DNA of 6,146 nt from DATLCI01 sp046714215 (GTDB taxonomy: Bacteria; Acidobacteriota; Terriglobia; Terriglobales; Acidobacteriaceae), in assembly GCA_046714215.1 (NCBI GenBank), contig JBKKBM010000242.1:1-6146 (forward strand). Direction: 5' to 3'. Position numbers and translations under genes: made by a program. Shown piece by piece: positions 1 through 6,146 of this stretch (within the stretch, counting starts at the first letter, position 1; every line of letters begins with the position of its first letter). The notes beneath the pieces were generated by a model. The model ran no database searches. It saw only the letters and a program-made list of their open reading frames with translations, and was not told the origin of the DNA.

Positions 1-1
1 G

Positions 2-747
2 GTGCGAGTCTTTCACTTTCTTAACGCGAAGTATGGCCTAGAAGACATCCGTAAGCGTCGTCTGAAGATTTCCCAGATTACCGATCTTAACGACCCGTTC
101 GAGCTCCTAAGTATTGACCTCAGAGACAAGTCCCTCCGAAAGCCTTCTCCGCGACGAAGGAAGAAATGTCGAAAAACAGAGGCCTGCTGTGCTTCAGTGC
201 GAGGTGGTCAAATCCGGTTCAATGGAGTCATTATGCGGATAGACACCGGGGTATATGCTTGGGATTCGAGGTTCGCAGTGACCTACTCATTCCCATCAAG
301 TACAAAGCTAAGCGACTCGCCAGAGAAGCTGAACAGTTGTTGTCTGAAGGGATAATTGATGAAAGCATCATGATAAGGTTCCTCTCGACGAAGTATGTTC
401 ACTGGAAATATGAAAGTGAGTTTCGATGTTTCGTGGCTCTGAACGACAAAGACCCTGAAAACGGACTGCACTTCGCTGATTTCTCCGATGACTTACGCTT
501 AACTCACGTCATCGTGGGGGCGAAATGCGATCTCTCGCGATCGGATATTCAAGATGCGATCGGTGACTCAGGACAGGAAGTCCTCGTGTTTAAATCCCGG
601 TTGGCATTTGGATCCTTCAGCGTCGTTCGTAACAGAAATCAATCGCTCTGGACTAGTGAACGTAACCCATTGCACAGCCTAAGCCCGTGCTTCAATTCGC
701 CTTTGCTCTTACTTCCCCGCCGCAATCTTCTCCAGCAATTCCTCTGA
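2..747 (+). pseudogene. DUF2971-family protein gene, frameshifted
   Basis: This is a DUF2971-type protein of unknown function split between two frames. The first part runs from a GTG at 2-4 and carries an N-terminal FHF motif and the family-typical LNDPFELL at about residues 29-36. The second part carries KNRGLLCFS, NPVQWSHYA, HRGICLGF and later HWKYESEFR, all typical of DUF2971 and in family order. The frames join near the AAA at 139-141: adding one base there reads LRKAFSATKEEMSKNRG without a break, giving a product of about 248 residues. The first frame alone stops at 353-355, so it would yield a 117-residue fragment. The stretch after VVRNRN (about 34 residues, stop at 745-747) does not look like the family and runs into the opposing gene, so the original stop may have been lost. 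The GTG fits the usual family start, but only one base precedes it, so a start further upstream cannot be excluded. A sequencing error is the main alternative to a true pseudogene. Confidence 0.8.
139..141 (+). other. Frameshift point in the DUF2971 gene
   Basis: The reading frame moves from the frame of position 2 to the frame of position 1 here. Family similarity is strong on both sides: SLR just before and KAFSATKEE just after. One missing A in the short A run restores the frame. There is no X-XXY-YYZ slippery heptamer (the bases read C-CGA-AAG), so programmed -1 frameshifting is unlikely. Single-base loss or an assembly error fits better. The exact base is uncertain by a few positions. 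Confidence 0.7.
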
Positions 748-1266
748 CGTCGGAATATCAGCCGCTCGTTCACTGATCCGGCGGAAAACCTCGTTCCCCT
801 TCTCATCTACCAGGATGGAGGTTCGGATCGCGATGTCAGCGTCGTTGATTCCCTTCACTTGCAGCAAGCCGTAGGCTCGGATGGCACTTAGGTCCGGATC
901 GGTGAGCACGGTGAATTGCTTGTTGGCCGCCTTCTCCCAAACTCTACGTCCGTTTTCCGGTGAATCGGCGCTGATCGCGACTATCTTCACCTTCAGCTTG
1001 TCGAACTTCGCTTGATTGGCAGCTAGATCTTTCAACTGCTTGATGCAAAATGCGCACCAGTACCCGCGATAGAACACGATAAGGACTTTGCTGCCCTTCT
1101 GCTCTGAGAGGCGAAAGTCTTTGCCATCTTGATCCTTCAGGACGAAGTCGGGAGCAGGCTTCCCCACATTGGATGTGATCTGCGGTTTGCCCAGAGGATA
1201 GTCCAGAGCAAAAGCAGCGACCACGCACAAAGACACAACTAAAAGGCTAAACAAGAGCTTCTTCAT
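709..1266 (-). CDS. Exported peroxiredoxin-like (AhpC/TSA, redoxin family) protein
   Basis: A 185-residue thioredoxin-fold protein, predicted to reduce peroxides or act as a thiol oxidoreductase outside the cytoplasm. Residues 1-20 form a signal peptide: MKK, a hydrophobic core, then AFA before the likely cleavage at L21. Cys14 lies in the core but is preceded by SL, which is a poor lipobox, so a lipoprotein is unlikely. The redoxin domain covers about 33-180: VGKPAPDFVL at 34-43, the active site FYRGYWCAFC at 65-74 with Cys71 and Cys74, AISADSPE at 97-104, VLTDPD at 120-125 and the strand IRTSILVDEKG at 147-157. The RGxWCxxC form is that of the PrxQ/AhpC-TSA-like group; I infer Cys71 as the peroxidatic residue, with Cys74 as its possible disulfide partner. 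The ATG at 1264-1266 is supported by the signal peptide and by an upstream purine-rich site. The gene lies 68 bases downstream of the permease on the same strand. Its natural reductant is not evident from the neighbours. Confidence 0.9.
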   Translation of the reverse strand: MKKLLFSLLVVSLCVVAAFALDYPLGKPQITSNVGKPAPDFVLKDQDGKDFRLSEQKGSKVLIVFYRGYWCAFCIKQLKDLAANQAKFDKLKVKIVAISADSPENGRRVWEKAANKQFTVLTDPDLSAIRAYGLLQVKGINDADIAIRTSILVDEKGNEVFRRISERAADIPTSEELLEKIAAGK

Positions 1267-1276
1267 GAATTCAGCA

Positions 1277-1284
1277 CCCTTTCC
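1277..1284 (-). promoter_or_regulatory. Ribosome binding site candidate for the peroxiredoxin gene
   Basis: On the minus strand this reads GGAAAGGG, ending 10 bases before the ATG. It is an imperfect Shine-Dalgarno match with slightly long spacing. It supports the start at 1266: the other nearby ATG, at 1293-1295, is out of frame. Confidence 0.5.
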
Positions 1285-1333
1285 GGAATATTCATGCGGC
1301 TGAGATTCGCCGAATGAACAAAAATTTCAGCGG

Positions 1334-1342
1334 ATTATACCA
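1334..1342 (-). promoter_or_regulatory. Extended -10 promoter candidate upstream of the peroxiredoxin gene
   Basis: The minus strand reads TGGTATAAT, a full match to the extended -10 form TGnTATAAT. It overlaps the last codons of the permease gene (TTG GTA TAA). No good -35 hexamer lies 16-18 bases upstream (the bases there are about GGAGAA), which is usual for extended -10 promoters. Transcription would start near 1327, leaving a leader of about 60 bases. It would let the peroxiredoxin be expressed apart from the ABC operon. Chance occurrence is possible, because the bases are also coding. Confidence 0.4.
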
Positions 1343-2951
1343 ACTCATCGCACATCTTCTCCTGATGCTTCTCCAAATACTCTGAACCTAGCTTCAAACT
1401 CAGCATGTACCCGGCCATGGCCAGCAAGATCAGCAGGAACAAGAGAACCGGCGTCAGCATTGGTTCTTGCCAGCGCTTCCCTGCCCAACTTACAGCGAAG
1501 CAGGCGGCGGAGAGCGTGCCCAACACCAGCAGGCCGATGAGGGTGGCGGCCTCAGACGCGTTCTTGGTGTTGAAAGAGCCGGGCTTGAGTTTCTTAGGAA
1601 ACCATCCGGAGAGAATGTTGCCCGCACTGACCACGCCCAACCCGATGAACACCGTAGTCAACAGGCCATTCACCACCTTGCTCAATGGCAAGGTGACGCT
1701 GATAGTCACGATCATCGTCACCACCACCAGGTTCGCGAGCACGGCCAGCCCAAAGAAGATGTTTTTTGCCTGCAGCACGCGGCGTATCTCGACCGGCGAG
1801 AGCAGCCAGCGGTAATAGCCCCCGGCGTCCGACCAAAAACAGTTGTAAGCCAGCGTCGCCAGAATGAGCATGCTGTACGAGATGGCGAGAGGATAGAGCA
1901 GTTCGCCGCGCCGCTCCCCACTCCAGCCAAACGCCTGCTGCAGAAAACGGGGCGCCAGCGAAGCCACAAAGATGACCGACCAGACGCTCGCCTGGTTCAC
2001 CCATAGCCGATTCTCGCGAAAGTAATAACGCACCTCACGCTCCACCATGGCCGAAAGCTGCGTACCAACGAAGGGCACCTGCCATCCCGGATCGACCTGG
2101 ACCGCCCCGGAGCGGACTTCGGAATCCGAATCCGTCTCTCCCAGATACATGGGGCGCAGTTGTCTATAAAGCAGGAAGCCAAAGAGCAGGCAACCCCCGC
2201 CCAGCACCACGAGGGCGGTAAGCGCTCCCTGGCGCGGGCTGGAGACCACGTTCGCGGTCACGCCCATCGGGGAATGGCGGTCGATAGCTTCGGCTGCGGA
2301 GACGATCTGCACCCCGCGATTTGCGTCCTCCACCCGTGGCATCCATGTCCAAAATGCGACCTGCAAGACGAGCATAGCCAGGAATCCTACGACCACCAGG
2401 ATCTCGCGCCGCCGACGCGTGGCCGTGATCTGGCGCAGCCAGCCGAACAAGACGCGATTGAATAGCAGATTCAGCAGCGCGAAGAGGGGGAAAAAGATCA
2501 GCACCCCGGGAATCGCCCAGGGATGACCCGCCATGATGCCGATTCCAAGACTTGCGAGCCAGACGACGCACGTCAGCGCCGCGGGATCGAGCAGACCATA
2601 GGCCACACTCATTACGTAGAAAAGTCGAAAGCGGATGGGATAGCGCGCGAGCTCGCGGAAGTCGAGCGCCGGGGTGCTCCCTTCGAGCACCAGCGGCAGG
2701 ATCTGCCAGATCAACGCCAACGCCCAGAGCAGAAGATGGGTGAGCAAAGGTCGCTTGGGGAAGAGAAAATAGCCGTTGAGGGCGCAGAGGAGCGCCACCA
2801 CGGCTACCACTGCACTTCCGCTGATCCAAGTGAACGCGCGGATCAACACTTCCATCCGTTTGAATCCCACGCGCAACGAATTACGGAAGATCTGCCAGCG
2901 GACTTCAGCCAGCAGGCGGAAGTGGGCGGTGTCGCTGGTGGTTAGAGCCAT
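1335..2951 (-). CDS. ABC-2-like transporter permease
   Basis: A 538-residue polytopic inner-membrane protein, the membrane subunit paired with the ATPase encoded just before it. About twelve hydrophobic segments can be seen, near residues 41-60, 70-90, 113-137, 143-167, 184-203, 243-263, 319-338, 352-372, 397-420, 429-449, 468-489 and 499-519. A hydrophilic loop at about 204-242 follows the fifth segment and a charged one at 264-318 follows the sixth, so the protein looks like two six-helix halves. The stretch NCFWSDAGGYYRWLLSP at 370-386, followed by RRVLQAKN at 390-397, resembles a motif of large ABC-2-type exporter permeases that come as one long subunit. The ATG at 2949-2951 overlaps the end of the ATPase gene by 10 bases and has a weak GGAA site 6-7 bases upstream, suggesting coupled translation. 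The substrate cannot be read from the sequence. The ABC permease assignment is firm from context; the exact family is less so. Confidence 0.85.
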   Translation of the reverse strand: MALTTSDTAHFRLLAEVRWQIFRNSLRVGFKRMEVLIRAFTWISGSAVVAVVALLCALNGYFLFPKRPLLTHLLLWALALIWQILPLVLEGSTPALDFRELARYPIRFRLFYVMSVAYGLLDPAALTCVVWLASLGIGIMAGHPWAIPGVLIFFPLFALLNLLFNRVLFGWLRQITATRRRREILVVVGFLAMLVLQVAFWTWMPRVEDANRGVQIVSAAEAIDRHSPMGVTANVVSSPRQGALTALVVLGGGCLLFGFLLYRQLRPMYLGETDSDSEVRSGAVQVDPGWQVPFVGTQLSAMVEREVRYYFRENRLWVNQASVWSVIFVASLAPRFLQQAFGWSGERRGELLYPLAISYSMLILATLAYNCFWSDAGGYYRWLLSPVEIRRVLQAKNIFFGLAVLANLVVVTMIVTISVTLPLSKVVNGLLTTVFIGLGVVSAGNILSGWFPKKLKPGSFNTKNASEAATLIGLLVLGTLSAACFAVSWAGKRWQEPMLTPVLLFLLILLAMAGYMLSLKLGSEYLEKHQEKMCDELV

Positions 2952-3730
2952 GAAAGTTCCGTCGGGGCTTCGCGTGCTCCGCCCACGACCTCAAGAAAGA
3001 TCTGCTCCAACGTAAGCGCCTGCCCGGCGCGCTGCGGATCGCGCAGATTTACTCCGCTACGCAACTCATCGATGGAGCCGGAAGCCACCAGCTTGCCATG
3101 CTGGATGATGGCGATATGCGAGCACAGGCGCTCCACGACTTCCAATACGTGCGAGGTCAGGAAGATGGTGCCGCCCCGCGCGGTGAAGCGCTGTAACATC
3201 GCCTTGAGGGTGCCGGCGGCGATCGCATCCACGCCTTCAAACGGCTCGTCGAGAAACAGAATGTCCGGCCGATGGATCACCGCGGCCGCGAGCGCAATCT
3301 TTTTCTTCATGCCGTGGGAGTAGTCGGCGACGAGTTTGTCGGCAGAAGCCCGCAGGTCCATGAACTCCAGCAACTCGGCGGAGCGGGTGGCGGCGGTGTC
3401 GCGATCGAGTGAGTACATCCGGCCCACGAAGTTCAGCAACTGGTTGCCGGTGAGCCGTTCGAAGAGCGCCAGACCCTCCGGCACGACCCCGATGCGGCGC
3501 TTGACCTCGACACCCTGCTGCTCGAGGTTCATTCCCAGGACCTCGATCACGCCGGCAGTCGGACGCAGTAAGCCGGTGAGCATCTTGATGGTGGTCGACT
3601 TCCCCGCGCCGTTCGGGCCCAGGAAGCCGAGGAACTGGCCGCGCTCCACTTTAAGGTCGAGAGAATCCACCGCCACCAGGTTTCCGAATTCGCGGCGCAG
3701 GGCGCGGGTCTCGACGACGATGTCTGCCAT
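2942..3730 (-). CDS. ABC transporter ATP-binding protein (ABC-2/CcmA-like exporter type)
   Basis: A 262-residue nucleotide-binding subunit that powers the neighbouring permease from the cytoplasmic face. Visible motifs in order: Walker A GPNGAGKST at 38-46; Q-loop region IGVVPEGLAL at 80-89, with Glu85 in place of the usual Gln; signature YSHGMKKK at 137-144 in place of LSGGQ; Walker B ILFLDEP at 157-163 with Asp161 and Glu162; D-loop EGVDAI at 165-170; and switch His194 in LTSHVLE. The Glu in the Q-loop and the YSHGM signature are common in the exporter ATPases that partner ABC-2-type permeases, so they are not defects. Length is normal, with a short C-terminal tail. The gene starts 12 bases after the peptidase stop with no clear Shine-Dalgarno sequence in the gap, which points to coupling with the peptidase gene. 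Its stop lies inside the start of the permease gene. Confidence 0.95.
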   Translation of the reverse strand: MADIVVETRALRREFGNLVAVDSLDLKVERGQFLGFLGPNGAGKSTTIKMLTGLLRPTAGVIEVLGMNLEQQGVEVKRRIGVVPEGLALFERLTGNQLLNFVGRMYSLDRDTAATRSAELLEFMDLRASADKLVADYSHGMKKKIALAAAVIHRPDILFLDEPFEGVDAIAAGTLKAMLQRFTARGGTIFLTSHVLEVVERLCSHIAIIQHGKLVASGSIDELRSGVNLRDPQRAGQALTLEQIFLEVVGGAREAPTELSWL

Positions 3731-3742
3731 GGCTACGGAAGT

Positions 3743-6146
3743 TTATTCCACTCCCGGGATGGTCACGCGGCCAAAATAAATTGCGTTCAGCAGCAATCGG
3801 TCGGTGGCATCCCAGAATCCGCGGAAGACCGGATTATCCGCGAACAGCACCACGAAGCCGCGTCCCTGACGCTCGCGGACGGCATACGCGGTGAGCGCGA
3901 GCTTCTTTTCATTCTCCGGCGTGATGAATCCGCTCAGCTTCACACCTTCCTTCGGGAAATATGCGACGTTCTCGCCCTTGTCCGTCAGTTCGAGGATGGG
4001 CGCATCCTGATCGAGCACGGCCAATTGATCCACGCCCATGCCGTACGCCAGCGGATGCGTGTTATCCAGGTTCGTCTTCAGGATCGCGCCCGGCACCGAT
4101 TCGCGCTGGAGTTCCTTTTCCTTGTCGGCATACTTACGCAGCTTGCGCTCGAGCCGGCTCACGCGTTCCTTCTCGATGTCTTCCTTCGACGGCGCGGGTG
4201 GCGGCGGCTCCCCTGACGGCGGCTCGTCCTTCTTCGCTGCAGCCTTCTCCTCTTCTAGGCGCGCTTCTTCGTCCGCCCGGCCGAGAAAGCGGTAGGTGAT
4301 GCTGCTCAAGCCCGCCTTTTTCTTGGTGGCAAAAACGGCGCCGCCGCGGATCCCAATGAGTATGCCGCCATTGCGCACCCACTCATTCAGCCGCGCGCCC
4401 ATGCCGCCGATGGCGCGGCTATAGCCGCGGCCTTCACCCTGGTCGGGCGGAAGAATGAGCACGTTGTAGTTGTTCAGGTCGGCGCCGCCCAGACTCTCGG
4501 CCTTGATCGGCGTGAAGGGGATCTGGTAGCTCTGTTCCAGCGTGTGCCAGATGTAGCCATAGTCGCTGGCGCTGACGGGCGAATCCATCAGGATGGCGAT
4601 TTTTGGCTTGCGCAAAAACCGCACGCGGTTGGAGCCCAGATCGAGGCCCGCATCGCTGCGGGTACTACTCACGCCATACACGGCGGCGCCCGCTTTCAGC
4701 GCGAACTCTTTTAGCTTCGCGCCCAGTTGCGCGGGATTCGACTCTGCCGGCACGATCAAGCTGCCCACCGGGAAATCGCGCCCCGCCTGCTTGAAGGCCT
4801 GGGTGCTGACGTAGACCTTGATGTCGGATTGCAGCAGATATCCCAGCAAGCGGACCGAAGCCATCGGCTCCGACGAGAACACATATGCGGTCACACCCTC
4901 TGCGCCTTCCACCGCGCCGGTACGGGTCACGGGCGCGGTCAACGGCTGGAAGTCGCCGCGCGTCGCCGGCCCACCGAAGTACGCTTCCACGCCGGAGGCA
5001 TAGGGCATGCTCCAGGCGGTCACGTCGTAAAAGAAGGTGGAATCGAGTTTCGCTTCGCGCTCGAGCAAGGCGCGAGCCAGAAAGCCGAGCGGCTGCGCCA
5101 GGTCGACCATGTAAGCACCGGAGGAAAGTTTCTTGGACGCGAACTTCTGTCCCCAATAGTTGGAGAGCCGCGCCGCTTCAAACTCTCCCTTCGCGCGCTG
5201 CACTTCCACGCCTTGGCGCAGCAAGCTGTTGACCAGGCGCTCGGCGCGCTCCGCGTCGCCGCCGGGAACGATGTAGATGAAACGGTCCGCGGCCTGCTCG
5301 CCGCTGGTGACCGCAGCCTTGCGGAAGGCGTAGTAATCCTTCAACCGCTCCACCCGATGCTTCACCGTGATGTCCACCGTGCTCAGCGAAGTCACAAAGT
5401 GCCGCGTCGCGCGATCCCGCAACGTGAGCACGCGCTGGTTGTCGGCCAAGTCGAGGGCGAGGCCGGCGCGTCCACCGGCTTGCTCAAACGTCATGCCGAT
5501 GGCGCCATTCAACAGCGGCCATGAGTCTCCGAATCCGGGATAGAACAAGTCATAGCCTTCATGGGTAAAGAAGCGGAAACCGTGTTGGTCAAAGGCCTGG
5601 GCATTGGCTTTGCCGTAAAGGTCAAACCACTTCTTGAGCATGGGCGTGTTGAGCGAATCGAGGATGGGGTCAGCTGGCGGCGCAAAGTGATAGCTGCTGG
5701 CGCTGCCCATCTCGTGATAGTCCACATGCAGTTGTGGACTCCACGCGCGATACGCAACGATGCGGGCGCGCGTCTCCTGTTGCGATTGCCACGCCAGATC
5801 GCGATTCAGGTCAAAGAAGTAATGGTTGTAGCGCCCGGAGGGCCAGCGCTCCTGCTGCTCGGCGGCAAAGCGGTCGGCGATGGGCGCGGCGCCCTTGGTG
5901 GTGCGGTAGCCCTGCACATAGCGCTCGCGTCCGTCGGGATTGACGAGCGGATCGATAACGATGACGGAGTTGCGCAGACGCTCCTGGTTAGCGGCATCCT
6001 GGCTGGCCGCGAGTTCATAGGCGACTTGCATGGCGGCTTCCGCGCTGGAAGCTTCGTTGCCATGCACGCCGTAACTGAGAAAGAGGATGACGGGCGTAGC
6101 GGCGGCGATGGAATCCGCGTCTGCTTGATTGGTTTTGCGCGAATCG
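3743..6146 (-). CDS. M14-family zinc carboxypeptidase-like protein with GATase1-like C-terminal region (5' end missing)
   Basis: The frame is open from its stop at 3743 to the right edge, so the N-terminus is missing. The GTG at 6067 is inside the peptidase domain (LFLSYG-VHGNE) and is not the real start. Counting that Val as 1, zinc ligands are His2 and Glu5 (HGNE, the HxxE motif) and probably His118 (DYHEMG). Asn88-Arg89 in FDLNRD matches the substrate-binding Asn-Arg pair, and Glu195 in GMTFEQAGG is the likely catalytic Glu, so the site appears intact. Residues 1 to about 230 are the M14 domain. About 488-600 resemble a class I glutamine amidotransferase fold (KIAILMDSP, NYNVLILPP, EWVRNGGILIGIRGG) with no Cys at the nucleophile turn, so amidotransferase activity is not expected. 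Residues 597-657 are a charged, proline-rich insert. The C-terminal part contains HPLAYGM and ends with FADNPVFRGFWDATDRLLLNAIYFG, as in long M14 proteins of this type. Relatives are usually secreted or periplasmic, but no signal peptide is visible here. The probable role is peptide cleavage; the substrate is unknown. Confidence 0.9.
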   Translation of the reverse strand, partial: DSRKTNQADADSIAAATPVILFLSYGVHGNEASSAEAAMQVAYELAASQDAANQERLRNSVIVIDPLVNPDGRERYVQGYRTTKGAAPIADRFAAEQQERWPSGRYNHYFFDLNRDLAWQSQQETRARIVAYRAWSPQLHVDYHEMGSASSYHFAPPADPILDSLNTPMLKKWFDLYGKANAQAFDQHGFRFFTHEGYDLFYPGFGDSWPLLNGAIGMTFEQAGGRAGLALDLADNQRVLTLRDRATRHFVTSLSTVDITVKHRVERLKDYYAFRKAAVTSGEQAADRFIYIVPGGDAERAERLVNSLLRQGVEVQRAKGEFEAARLSNYWGQKFASKKLSSGAYMVDLAQPLGFLARALLEREAKLDSTFFYDVTAWSMPYASGVEAYFGGPATRGDFQPLTAPVTRTGAVEGAEGVTAYVFSSEPMASVRLLGYLLQSDIKVYVSTQAFKQAGRDFPVGSLIVPAESNPAQLGAKLKEFALKAGAAVYGVSSTRSDAGLDLGSNRVRFLRKPKIAILMDSPVSASDYGYIWHTLEQSYQIPFTPIKAESLGGADLNNYNVLILPPDQGEGRGYSRAIGGMGARLNEWVRNGGILIGIRGGAVFATKKKAGLSSITYRFLGRADEEARLEEEKAAAKKDEPPSGEPPPPAPSKEDIEKERVSRLERKLRKYADKEKELQRESVPGAILKTNLDNTHPLAYGMGVDQLAVLDQDAPILELTDKGENVAYFPKEGVKLSGFITPENEKKLALTAYAVRERQGRGFVVLFADNPVFRGFWDATDRLLLNAIYFGRVTIPGVE

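Noticed and set aside
139..141. Programmed -1 frameshifting in the DUF2971 gene
   Set aside because: There is no slippery heptamer at the join and no obvious strong stem-loop just after it. A lost base or read error explains the shift more simply.
672..690. Small inverted repeat GCAC...GTGC between the DUF2971 core and the peroxiredoxin stop, considered as a terminator
   Set aside because: The stem is only four pairs on the plus strand (six with a G-U pair on the minus strand), and no T run follows on either side.
1467..2006. Open plus-strand frames opposite the permease gene (also 2160-2465 and 2523-2945)
   Set aside because: They are low-complexity, Arg/Gln/His-rich translations antisense to clear membrane segments, with no family resemblance.
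3476..3478. Glu in place of Gln in the ATPase Q-loop, considered as a sign of a defective ATPase
   Set aside because: Glu at this place, together with a YSHGM signature, is common in ATPases of ABC-2-type exporters. Walker A, Walker B and the switch His are intact.
4727..5524. A 265-codon open frame on the plus strand, opposite the M14 gene
   Set aside because: It lies fully antisense to a well-supported gene in GC-rich DNA, where stop codons are rare. Its translation is rich in Arg, His and Gly with no recognisable domain.
6065..6067. GTG as the start of the M14 gene
   Set aside because: It encodes the Val just before the zinc-binding HGNE. The frame stays open upstream and encodes the preceding strand VILFLSYG, so the true start is outside the window.

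Overview
The window looks like chromosomal DNA from a moderately GC-rich Gram-negative-type bacterium. The protein style (a large M14 metallopeptidase with a glutamine-amidotransferase-like C-terminal region, next to an ABC-2-like exporter) reminds me of Acidobacteriota. That placement is an inference from protein character, since there is no rRNA or other phylogenetic marker here.

Layout from left to right: (1) Positions 2-747, plus strand: a DUF2971-family gene broken by a one-base frameshift near 139-141. It is visibly more AT-rich than the rest. (2) 709-1266, minus strand: an exported peroxiredoxin-like (AhpC/TSA, redoxin) protein with a signal peptide and a C-x-x-C active site. It meets the DUF2971 frame tail to tail with a 39-base overlap. 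(3) 1267-1334: a short gap with a Shine-Dalgarno-like sequence and an extended -10 promoter candidate. (4) 1335-6146, minus strand: three tightly packed genes reading right to left: a zinc carboxypeptidase-like M14 protein (its start lies beyond the right edge), an ABC ATPase 12 bases downstream of it, and a twelve-helix-type ABC permease that overlaps the ATPase by 10 bases.

The ATPase and permease almost certainly form one exporter, with coupled translation. The peptidase is probably co-transcribed with them and is likely exported, though its N-terminus is not visible. A functional link between peptidase and exporter is plausible but unproven. The peroxiredoxin probably has its own promoter inside the end of the permease gene, though read-through from the operon is also possible.

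No tRNA, rRNA, CRISPR array, insertion sequence or convincing rho-independent terminator was seen. I do not see strong evidence for a new multi-gene system. The most unusual items are the broken DUF2971 gene and the peptidase-exporter arrangement with its charged insert.
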